DNA of 64,000 nt from positions 108,016-172,015 of the forward strand of contig CAMGZM010000005.1 in assembly GCA_946183145.1 (NCBI GenBank). Reading direction: 5' to 3'. The notes below the pieces were generated by a model. The model was not told the DNA's origin. It did not search any database and saw only the letters and a program-made list of their open reading frames with translations. Source of the DNA: an uncultured Fretibacterium sp. (GTDB lineage Bacteria; Synergistota; Synergistia; Synergistales; Aminobacteriaceae). Within the stretch, counting starts at the first letter, position 1; every line of letters starts with the position of its first letter. The translations under genes and the position numbers were made by a program. Positions 54,301 through 60,455 of this stretch are shown piece after piece.

Positions 54301-55870
54301 GCCGGAAATGCTTTATCTTGATGAGCTTATACACGGCCATGAAGCATTTGACCGCGACAATAAAACATGGCACGAAGGCGACAAAGGACTCGCAGTAATC
54401 GCAGGACGCATTGACGCTCCAGAAGAGCAGAGGCAATATCCTTTTGTGCTTGACTTCATGAAGAACGGCCATCAGATTCTTTACGGCGCGCCTTCAACGG
54501 GAAAAACCAGCTTTTTGCAGACTGTCATACTTTCTGCGGCACTGTCATACACTCCCGAACAAGTGAATTTTGTCATTCTTGATTACGGAAGTTTTATCCT
54601 GAAAGTTTTTGAGACTCTCCCTCACTGCATAATCGCCGCGGATCCTACTGATGAGGACAAAGTCAAGAAAGCGTATGAATTTCTCCGCAATGAGCTTGCA
54701 TCGAGGCGAAAACTTTTCAGCTCGGAAGGTGTTGCAAATCTTGAGGCATACCGTGAGGCAGTCGGTAAACCTGTTCCGGCAATAATTGTAGTTGTCGACA
54801 ATATAGCCTCACTCAGCAACCAAAGCTCCGACCTTATGGACGTTCTGAACATGACAGCGCGCGACGGCGGCGGACTCGGAATCTACTTGATGATTGCAAC
54901 GGGAAATTCAGGCGGATTCCTCTACAAAATATCGCAGTACGTCAAGAGCAATCACACTCTGCAAATGACGGACAAGACAGACTACAGGCCGTTAGTAGGC
55001 GGAGACGGGAAAATGTACCCCGGAAATTATCCCGGGCGGGGTCTAACAAAAGGAGCGTTAGAATATCAGACAGCTTTGTGTGTCGAAAGCTCAAGCGAAA
55101 ATGACAGAAGCAAGAAACTCAAAGCACTTTGCGCGGACATGGCCGAATCGTGGACAGGAAAAACAGCGTCCCTTGAAGCGGCAGAGAGTGAATTATCAGC
55201 ACCGATTCAGGCTGACGAATTAAGCTCAAATGAAAACAGCGTCCAGTTAGGCATGAGGAAAGGCACAAGAAACCCTGTAGAGTTCGTATTCTCGGAAATG
55301 AACGGCTGCGTTATCTCAGGCGGACAAGGTGCAGGAAAGAGCAGCATTCTCGGAATGATCGCAAAAGCTCTCAGCAAAGACCCTGACACCGCGCTTTATG
55401 TCTATGAGGAAAAAACTTTCATTGAGAACTTATGTCCGGGCGCAAAAATCACTCATAAGCCTTCAGAAGCTGATACGTTTATCGCAGGACTCGCAAAAGA
55501 ATATGAACAGCGTGATGAAGACAGCAAAGGCCGTATAGTGTTGTGCATTGATGACTTCTACAACTTCTATCAGGACATAACGCAGGAAAGTGCAGACATT
55601 CTTGAAGCAATTGCGCGCGGAGGCTCTGAACGGAAAATGTATATATATGTCGCTATCAGCTCAAAGGGACTTTCTCAGTTCAACAGCTGGGAAGTATCAC
55701 TCATGAAAGAGCTTCTCAACGGCAGCAATGCTATAGTAACAGGAGGAAACCTGAAAGAGTATTTAGCGTTCAAGAATCTTCACCGTGAAGACAATATACT
55801 TTTCGGCAGTCATGAAGGCTGTATAATCCATGATGGAAATGTTATCCCGTTAATGTTCGGACAGCCCTAA
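51374..55870 (+). CDS. essC: EssC/YukBA-type FHA-FtsK/SpoIIIE ATPase of type VII secretion
   Basis: This 1498-residue protein is the motor of a type VII secretion system. Two FHA domains open it; the second (about 105-175) keeps the phosphothreonine-binding residues in ISIGRSYNSND, NVSTRHAV and RNGTFVNG, whereas the first lacks the Arg. Two transmembrane helices lie near 250-295. Three FtsK/SpoIIIE ATPase domains follow: D1 with Walker A AAGTSGSGKSEM near 687 and Walker B LIIVIDEFAEL near 800; D2 with GAPSTGKTSF near 1038 and IIVVVDNIASL; D3 with GGQGAGKSSIL near 1316 and IVLCIDDFYNF. D1 looks fully catalytic; D2 lacks the Glu. Length and order match EssC. Confidence 0.93.
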   Translation: MEYLIAFYTGRKIYTLTIKPGASATIGNAQSDTLFIDRKELRPSHILLSCDSGGVRILSQTPLKFGGEEVNNRVLSAGDVVCVTEKITLAVFAAKCQLNSAISLEGFDEISIGRSYNSNDICLKDSNVSTRHAVLKKINGNWTISDLQSRNGTFVNGELSQTDAEISAEKVNIFICGYVFYIQDNVLRFSNIPGEIEFSPEISDSLIPIPARQKAYPFFQRSPRIRSRAEKANFEISSPPNTGTKPTVSWMTVILPPVMMVVVMGFVAMMTGNFNMLLYSVPMSMMSVVITVINNKNSIKKWMKNNGLAIEKYSEYLSQTDKEITDAEGKFVSSLSSANPGVIECLSIAQNVSRRLWERNSRDSDFLSVRIGTGSRESNVKIKLPNVQMSIEENLFAKQAEEIRDKHTVLTGIPVCHSLLDYPITGLSGGRESVIHTTWRIIMDIATHHSYEDVKIICVYPEDERDKWEWLRWLPHIWDTKHKKRYLSFSRDEARSILREAAETMKVRRRDIKPGDRDVQPAMPFYILVLADRMLTEASGELFLPETAALGFAAIYAYGDIGSLPGECQSVIMCDSPSKIQSTDPARGSITTPFTPDKVSLDILDEFARALAPVRLMSAGGGSKMPSSVTFLQGFHAKTVQDLDVIGRWKSSHSEKSLAAPIGVKENGDIFEFDVFEKSMGPHGIAAGTSGSGKSEMLTTWLLSLALNFSPDDVNLALIEFKGNDLSNILHDLPHIAGIVSNLNDPSTIIRGLKSLKGEKDRRMRLFEQSDFLSSKSIFAYQKYQKSHPEAGLDPLPYLIIVIDEFAELVTQYPEFNEEIVSIARVGRSVGMYMTLTMQSPQGVVKGQVSSNTKFRVCLRTATASESKEIIGTDDAFNISAPGRAYVKVGNNEVYEQVQTFYAKAPYRPNSGQRSTVDEIKLVELNGTRTKPKNYSKTIKASRDEQSEGNMIVKNIIEEAAAHHIKHARPVWTEPLPEMLYLDELIHGHEAFDRDNKTWHEGDKGLAVIAGRIDAPEEQRQYPFVLDFMKNGHQILYGAPSTGKTSFLQTVILSAALSYTPEQVNFVILDYGSFILKVFETLPHCIIAADPTDEDKVKKAYEFLRNELASRRKLFSSEGVANLEAYREAVGKPVPAIIVVVDNIASLSNQSSDLMDVLNMTARDGGGLGIYLMIATGNSGGFLYKISQYVKSNHTLQMTDKTDYRPLVGGDGKMYPGNYPGRGLTKGALEYQTALCVESSSENDRSKKLKALCADMAESWTGKTASLEAAESELSAPIQADELSSNENSVQLGMRKGTRNPVEFVFSEMNGCVISGGQGAGKSSILGMIAKALSKDPDTALYVYEEKTFIENLCPGAKITHKPSEADTFIAGLAKEYEQRDEDSKGRIVLCIDDFYNFYQDITQESADILEAIARGGSERKMYIYVAISSKGLSQFNSWEVSLMKELLNGSNAIVTGGNLKEYLAFKNLHREDNILFGSHEGCIIHDGNVIPLMFGQP

Positions 55871-55883
55871 GGAGCGAAAATTC

Positions 55884-56147
55884 ATGAATGAGCCTGAAAC
55901 TTTCATAGCAACAATTACGAATGATGAACGAAGTTTTGAGCAGGATATGGAGCTTCCTTCAAATATGCCCGTGTCCGAGTTAAGCGCGCAGATTCTCATG
56001 ATACTGAAGAATATTCACGAGGATATTTTTTTGCATTGGGTTTCATGTCAGCTTGAATGCAACAGCAAGATTCTGAACAAAGATGATACCTTGATTAAGG
56101 CCAGAGTCTTTGACGGAAGCATAATAGTTGTGCGTGAGGGGAAATGA
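55884..56147 (+). CDS. YukD/EsaB-like ubiquitin-fold protein
   Basis: This 87-residue protein follows the EssC-like gene by 13 bases. The pattern MELPSNMPVSELSAQILMIL, then CQLECNSKILNKDDTLIKAR and VFDGSIIVVREGK fits YukD/EsaB, the small ubiquitin-like component of Bacillus and Staphylococcus type VII systems: a strand, an LP..MPV..L turn, a helix, and the final DG.IIVV strand. The family contributes to or regulates secretion. It has no C-terminal Gly-Gly, as expected for YukD. Confidence 0.82.
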   Translation: MNEPETFIATITNDERSFEQDMELPSNMPVSELSAQILMILKNIHEDIFLHWVSCQLECNSKILNKDDTLIKARVFDGSIIVVREGK

Positions 56148-56203
56148 AATTATACGCATTAATCACTATGCTTCAGTCAGTAAAAATCACATGAAAATTT
56201 CTG

Positions 56204-56230
56204 TTGAAAAATGAAGTGTATGAATATAAT
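56204..56230 (+). promoter_or_regulatory. Candidate promoter of the WXG100 genes
   Basis: TATAAT at 56225-56230 is perfect, and TTGAAA at 56204-56209 gives a short 15-base spacer. It would start a transcript about 45 bases before the first WXG100 gene, separating its expression from that of the ATPase. Confidence 0.5.
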
Positions 56231-56283
56231 AACACTGTCGCAAATGAAAAGGACAATCAATCAAGAAAGGAAGTGAAAAATCA

Positions 56284-56577
56284 ATGCCGAAGATCAGATT
56301 AACGCCCGAAGCCCTTCAGCAGAAAGCAAGCGCAGTAACGCAGTGCCAGGAAGATCAGCGCAAAGTTATCAGCGATGTAGCGAGCCTCATCAAAGACATC
56401 GTAGCAGACTGGGAAGGCGAAGCACAGAAAGGTTTTATAGCAGCGTTTGAGGGTGTGAGACCTACATACGAGAAGTTTGCGCCCGATCTCAGCGCGTTTG
56501 CGTCATTCCTGACTAACTACTCGCAGACGATGGAATATCTCGATGTAGCTGGCCGCGAGGAAATCGTAAGGTCGTAA
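56284..56577 (+). CDS. WXG100 (EsxA-like) protein 1
   Basis: This 97-residue protein is predicted to be two helices joined by a W-x-G turn: VADWEGEAQKGF with Trp at residue 43. Helix one is LTPEALQQKASAVTQCQEDQ and helix two carries FEGVRPTYEKFAPDLSAFAS. Such proteins are substrates and activators of the EssC motor. The C-terminus ends in YLDVAGREEIVRS; the Tyr-x-x-x-Asp/Glu export signal may be YLDVAGRE, but this is uncertain. The start follows AAGGAAGTG. Confidence 0.93.
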   Translation: MPKIRLTPEALQQKASAVTQCQEDQRKVISDVASLIKDIVADWEGEAQKGFIAAFEGVRPTYEKFAPDLSAFASFLTNYSQTMEYLDVAGREEIVRS

Positions 56578-56625
56578 GTGTTTTTTCAGCAACATTCAGC
56601 GGAATAACAGAGGAGGTGAAAATTA

Positions 56626-56925
56626 ATGCCAGCTATCAAATTAACGCCTGAAATTCTCGAAGATGCAGCCACGAAATTGTCTCAGACAGCAGCAAAGAAT
56701 GATGAAGTTATTGACAAGCTTCAGGAGCTTATAAACGGACTCAACGCAGACTGGGAAGGCGATGCGTACAACGCGTTCAAGGCCAGTTTCGACTCGAAGA
56801 AAGCGACATTCAAGAGCTTCACGCAGGACATGGAAAAATTCGTCAATTTCCTCAAGAAGTTTGCAAATATCATGAGAGAGGAAGAAAAGCGCCAGACAAA
56901 AGCAGCCATAGATTTAGGCGCGTAA
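56626..56925 (+). CDS. WXG100 (EsxA-like) protein 2
   Basis: The 99-residue protein shares its start (MPAIKLTPEILEDAATKLSQ) and its turn (ADWEGDAYNAF, Trp at residue 43) with the preceding protein, so they are paralogues and may pair as a heterodimer. The start follows AGGAGGTG. A terminator comes right after it, so these two genes are probably the most highly expressed part of the locus. The C-terminal EEEKRQTKAAIDLGA is charged. Confidence 0.93.
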   Translation: MPAIKLTPEILEDAATKLSQTAAKNDEVIDKLQELINGLNADWEGDAYNAFKASFDSKKATFKSFTQDMEKFVNFLKKFANIMREEEKRQTKAAIDLGA

Positions 56926-56960
56926 GTAAGTCTGAGTGATACAGAATACAGCGGCAGGGG

Positions 56961-56986
56961 GCAGGATTTTGTCTCCTGCTTTTTAT
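56961..56986 (+). terminator. Terminator after the two WXG100 genes
   Basis: GCAGGA and TCCTGC pair perfectly around TTTTGTC, followed by TTTTTATT. It lies inside the locus and probably marks the end of an abundant short transcript, with read-through to the genes downstream. Confidence 0.8.
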
Positions 56987-57008
56987 TAATTGCAGGGGAG
57001 AAAATCAT

Positions 57009-57443
57009 ATGTCAGATAAGAAATTTCTGCTTGTAACAAAGAAGGAATTATTTTATTCGGCCGTTATGCTGCGAATAAGAAAGCTCGTTAATATTGTTTA
57101 CGATTTCCCCGCGGACAAACTCAAATTTGAGGCGGAACTCAGAGAGGCACGGAAAACTTTGCGCCGTAAAAGTCTCCTTGAAGACTCCCCGCGTGACGGC
57201 GTGAACATAAGTTTTACCCTGAGCGTCTGCGTTTCATTCTGCGCCAACCCGGACAAATGCGAGGTCATAGACTCTTACGGCTATTACGCGACTATTTACC
57301 AGGCATCAAAAATGTACATGCTTATGGAGCATAGAAATGATGATGAGGATTTATTAGCGGCGGCATGGTTCACAGACAGGGGGAAACTTGACGAGTATAT
57401 TAATTCTCAGATCGAGAAAAGGAGAGGAGCTGTATTGAGATGA
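57009..57443 (+). CDS. Uncharacterised protein of the type VII locus
   Basis: The 144-residue protein has no recognised domain. It is soluble, with an N-terminal helical part rich in Lys/Arg (AELREARKTLRRKSLLED), a central strand region with three Cys (SFTLSVCVSFCANPDKCEV) and an acidic helical end (NDDEDLLAAAWFTDRGKLDE). There is no signal peptide. The following gene starts four bases before its end, so it is coupled to the WXG-like genes and could be a chaperone or adaptor. Confidence 0.7.
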   Translation: MSDKKFLLVTKKELFYSAVMLRIRKLVNIVYDFPADKLKFEAELREARKTLRRKSLLEDSPRDGVNISFTLSVCVSFCANPDKCEVIDSYGYYATIYQASKMYMLMEHRNDDEDLLAAAWFTDRGKLDEYINSQIEKRRGAVLR

Positions 57444-57754
57444 GCGGACTAAGAGACTCAAGCGGAACAATCGTAATTGATGAGGCAGAAGCGGAAGAAG
57501 ACATCCGGCGCATTCAGCAGGCACGCTCAAAACTTGATGAGGCCATGCAGTATTTAGACCCCGCATCAATAGACAGCACAAGAATGAGCGGACTCACTCG
57601 CGACGCTCTTGAAGAACAGTTTGCGAGAATGGGCAAGGATCTCACAGAATGGGGAAATATCTGCGACGGCACAATAAGCTATATACGCCAAGTTGTAGCA
57701 GAGTACCAGAGAATAGACAGGGAATTTGCCGCAAAAGCAAAGGAGCTGAAATAA
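57440..57754 (+). CDS. Small helical protein, WXG-like (partner type)
   Basis: This 104-residue protein is helical with a central break at SRMSG-like residues (STRMSGLTRDALEEQF near 46-61) and ends in VVAEYQRIDREFAAKAKELK. The size, two-helix pattern and final D..FA motif resemble the small partner proteins encoded next to LXG substrates in Firmicutes (YwqI-like). There is no Trp in the turn. It overlaps the preceding gene by four bases and is followed after three bases by another WXG-like gene. The role is inferred. Confidence 0.65.
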   Translation: MSGLRDSSGTIVIDEAEAEEDIRRIQQARSKLDEAMQYLDPASIDSTRMSGLTRDALEEQFARMGKDLTEWGNICDGTISYIRQVVAEYQRIDREFAAKAKELK

Positions 57755-57757
57755 CCA

Positions 57758-58057
57758 ATGCCGACAACAATTATCAGCGTCAGCGCAGTTGAAGAGAGCA
57801 CAGCGCGCGCATTAAGGCTCGTATCTGAGCAGCAGGACTCACTGAACGCAATAGACAGAATCATAAACAACATGGAAGACGCTTGGGAGTCAGATTCACA
57901 GAGGGCTTATGCTGAGAGCTTCAGACGGTCAAGAGAGAGGATACAGAACTTCAACGAATCAGTAATACAGTCTGTCGAAAACATGAGGAGCTTTGTTTCT
58001 GACTGTGTGAACGCTGACGAACTCACAGCGAGGGAAATTCGCGGCGTAACATGGTGA
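57758..58057 (+). CDS. WXG100-like protein 3 (WES variant)
   Basis: The 99-residue protein is an evident WXG100 relative: Trp at residue 43 in DAWESDSQRAYAESF, with Ser in place of the Gly, flanked by helices VEESTARALRLVSEQQDSLN and SRERIQNFNESVIQSVENMR. The start MPTT follows the same MP pattern as its neighbours. It begins three bases after the preceding gene. Confidence 0.85.
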   Translation: MPTTIISVSAVEESTARALRLVSEQQDSLNAIDRIINNMEDAWESDSQRAYAESFRRSRERIQNFNESVIQSVENMRSFVSDCVNADELTAREIRGVTW

Positions 58058-58082
58058 GCATAAACTGAAAGGAGGAATAATC

Positions 58083-58385
58083 ATGCCGAAAATTTTTGCA
58101 GTAACTCAAGAGATGGAAGCAAGAGCTTCAAGCATAGGAGAAAACGCAGATACTCTTCTGAATATGCAGAATGACGTAACAAATATATTTCAGAATATGG
58201 GACGGGATTTCAGCGGGCGCATACCGTCATTGATGACCGAAAAAATGATAGCGATGGAAGATGTTTACAGGGGAATAAACGAAACACTTAACGGCTATAA
58301 GGATTTCCTGAGTGATGCCGCGAAAAATTACGACTGGAACGACTCGGAGGCCGCAAGATGGACAAGATCATTATCGCAGAGGTGA
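58083..58385 (+). CDS. WXG100-like protein 4 (FSG variant)
   Basis: This 100-residue protein has the same length and helix-turn-helix pattern, with Phe at residue 43 in GRDFSGRIPSLM replacing Trp and the Gly kept two residues later. Helix two contains AMEDVYRGINETLNGYKDFL. The ribosome-binding site is GGAGGAATAATC. It is a diverged member of the series and would not be found by a strict W-x-G search. Confidence 0.75.
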   Translation: MPKIFAVTQEMEARASSIGENADTLLNMQNDVTNIFQNMGRDFSGRIPSLMTEKMIAMEDVYRGINETLNGYKDFLSDAAKNYDWNDSEAARWTRSLSQR

Positions 58386-58391
58386 TGAAAT

Positions 58392-59651
58392 ATGCCAGCG
58401 AATTTATTGATTTTTGACGCTGATTATGTTTCAGAATTGACATCAAGAATGAATGTCGCATGTGAGCTTTTATCAGAAGCAGTTACAAGCCTTCATAGCG
58501 CAGTAAATCATGACAACTGGAAATGCAAAGAGCGCGCAAGAATCGCAGAAAATTTTGACGAGCTGAATCAGAAACTCGGACGGCTTGACACGGGGGTGAA
58601 TGAGACGACAAGAATCCTAAGCGGAAGTGTGAGCAGGTTCGCGGCACTCGAAAGCCAGTATGAATCTCAAGCGGATAATCTTTCTGACGAGCTTACGAGC
58701 AATTACGGTTTCAGCGCGACAGTCAGGACAGCAGGATCATCGGCGGGCGCATCAGGAGTCGCAGGCGCGGCAGGTTCTGCGGGCGCAAGTATGTCGGGTG
58801 CAAATGCGTCTGAGTCATCAGCGGGCAAGAATGACACCCCTTCAGGCGAAAACAGGAATGCAGGTTCACAATCAGGCTCAAGAGGCGGTTCGGGCGGCGC
58901 GTCAGTTCACATTAACGCGGGAAATAATCTCTTGCGACAGAAGAAAGAAGCGGACAACAGTACAAATGCAGGGACAAATACAGTTTCAGGCACAGGAGGC
59001 GGCTCAATGAACGTAAATCTTCCTGTAACACATATTCCCGATAACCCCGGTGCGGCGGCAAAAGGCACAAAAGACGCTCAGGAAATAGCAAACGCAGCAT
59101 TAACCAGTGTGGCAGGAGCAATAACAGAAGCACTCGCAAACGCAAACTCAAGCGAAGGTTTCGACAGAATAGCGGCAAAACTCGCAGATTCCTACAACGC
59201 AGGAAGAAGCATATTCGAGTCCAGTTCGGCAATACTCGCAAACCCTTCACAGCCTCATACTTCTGAACGTCTCACAATGGCGGCGGGTCTCGTTACTCTC
59301 GCACAGGGAGCGGGAAATTTTCAGGGCGTTTCAGCTTCATCATCCGTGAATATCTCACAGAACGCAGGACAAATTTCTTCAGCGTTGCAGGATAACAGCG
59401 AGGCTTCAGAGCTCAGGGATCTTCTTGCTGCATTCACGGGGCAGGATATATTATCTGACGGAGAAATCATCAGTGCTTCAAGTTCGGGAGATGAAGAGAT
59501 GTCATTTTTTGATATGATAATAGAAGAACTCAAGAAAATGTTTTCCGGCGGTCAAGAAAATTCTTCTTCATATTCTTCTGGCTCATCTCTTGCTTCATCA
59601 TCGCCGGTGATGGAATTTCTTGGGAATTTCGTAATGGATCAGGCGGTGTGA
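58392..59651 (+). CDS. WXG100-like protein with long Gly/Ser-rich extension, candidate substrate
   Basis: The 419-residue protein begins like its neighbours (MPANLLIFDADYV) with Trp at residue 43 in HDNWKCKERARIAENF, and a second helix to about residue 95. A low-complexity Ala/Ser/Gly linker (about 115-215) follows, then an Ala-rich helical region (NAALTSVAGAITEALANANS) and an acidic Ser-rich end with MSFFDMIIEELKKMF. There is no known enzyme domain or signal peptide. The domain plan resembles LXG/PPE-type large substrates with an N-terminal helical hairpin. Confidence 0.8.
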   Translation: MPANLLIFDADYVSELTSRMNVACELLSEAVTSLHSAVNHDNWKCKERARIAENFDELNQKLGRLDTGVNETTRILSGSVSRFAALESQYESQADNLSDELTSNYGFSATVRTAGSSAGASGVAGAAGSAGASMSGANASESSAGKNDTPSGENRNAGSQSGSRGGSGGASVHINAGNNLLRQKKEADNSTNAGTNTVSGTGGGSMNVNLPVTHIPDNPGAAAKGTKDAQEIANAALTSVAGAITEALANANSSEGFDRIAAKLADSYNAGRSIFESSSAILANPSQPHTSERLTMAAGLVTLAQGAGNFQGVSASSSVNISQNAGQISSALQDNSEASELRDLLAAFTGQDILSDGEIISASSSGDEEMSFFDMIIEELKKMFSGGQENSSSYSSGSSLASSSPVMEFLGNFVMDQAV

Positions 59652-59654
59652 TGA

Positions 59655-60452
59655 ATGTCGGCGGAAATAAAGTTTGCTGTGCGCTCCGAAATCGGGAACG
59701 TAAGAACAAACAACGAGGATAATTTTTTCTGCAACGGAGTAATAATGACGGCCCTTGAACGCGAGAGGCCGTTTTTTTTCGCGGGGGTAACGGAAGCCCC
59801 TGCAATTTTTGCTGTTTGCGACGGCATGGGCGGAGAGGATTGCGGTGAAGTTGCTTCTTTGACGGCTGTCGAGACTCTCCGTGAATATTCGCCCAAAATA
59901 CTCCGTAATCTTCTTGATGAGGACGAGGAAGTGAGCAGTTACGCAAAATCGGTGAACAAAAAACTTCTCGACATTATGCGGGCGCAAAGAATACGGACAG
60001 GAACAACTTTAGTGCTTTCGGTTGTCGGCAGCTATTCATTCAGGATATACAACATCGGAGACTCACGCGGCTTCAGAATCGAGGACGGAAGATTGCTGCG
60101 TGTAACTGATGATCACACTGTAGCAGAAGAGAAAATGCGGGCGGGGATTATCACTGCTGAACAGGCCGAAAAGAGTCATGAGCGGCATATGCTTACGCGC
60201 TTTCTTGGTGATGATGACGATTACGGAGTCATTCCCGATGCCAGCGGAAAATTCAGCTTTGAGGCTCACAAAGGCGGAATGCTTTGCTCTGACGGATTGA
60301 CAGACATGCTTTCGTTCAGTGAAATATCGCGGATAATGAGAGTCGCAAAAGACCCTTCCGAAGCCGTGAATATTCTTGTGGATTCCGCGCTCAAAAAAGG
60401 CGGAAGGGATAACATAACGTGCATAGTATTTCAGATTTCAGACGGAGAATGA
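59655..60452 (+). CDS. PP2C-family Ser/Thr protein phosphatase
   Basis: The 265-residue protein has the PP2C metal-binding motifs in order: RTNNEDNFF near residue 17, VCDGMGGEDCGE near 53, GTTLVLSVV, NIGDSRGFRI near 135, CSDGLTDML near 212 and GRDNITCIVF near 253. All four metal-ligating Asp are present, so it should be active. It starts three bases after the candidate substrate gene and precedes the kinase by three bases. It would remove phosphates set by that kinase, possibly on the FHA ligand of the EssC-like ATPase. Confidence 0.93.
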   Translation: MSAEIKFAVRSEIGNVRTNNEDNFFCNGVIMTALERERPFFFAGVTEAPAIFAVCDGMGGEDCGEVASLTAVETLREYSPKILRNLLDEDEEVSSYAKSVNKKLLDIMRAQRIRTGTTLVLSVVGSYSFRIYNIGDSRGFRIEDGRLLRVTDDHTVAEEKMRAGIITAEQAEKSHERHMLTRFLGDDDDYGVIPDASGKFSFEAHKGGMLCSDGLTDMLSFSEISRIMRVAKDPSEAVNILVDSALKKGGRDNITCIVFQISDGE

Positions 60453-60455
60453 TTC

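Noticed and set aside
58660..59010. Overlapping Gln/Arg-rich frame in the Gly/Ser linker of the 419-residue protein
   Set aside because: It is a shadow of the repetitive coding sequence in another frame and has no ribosome-binding site.
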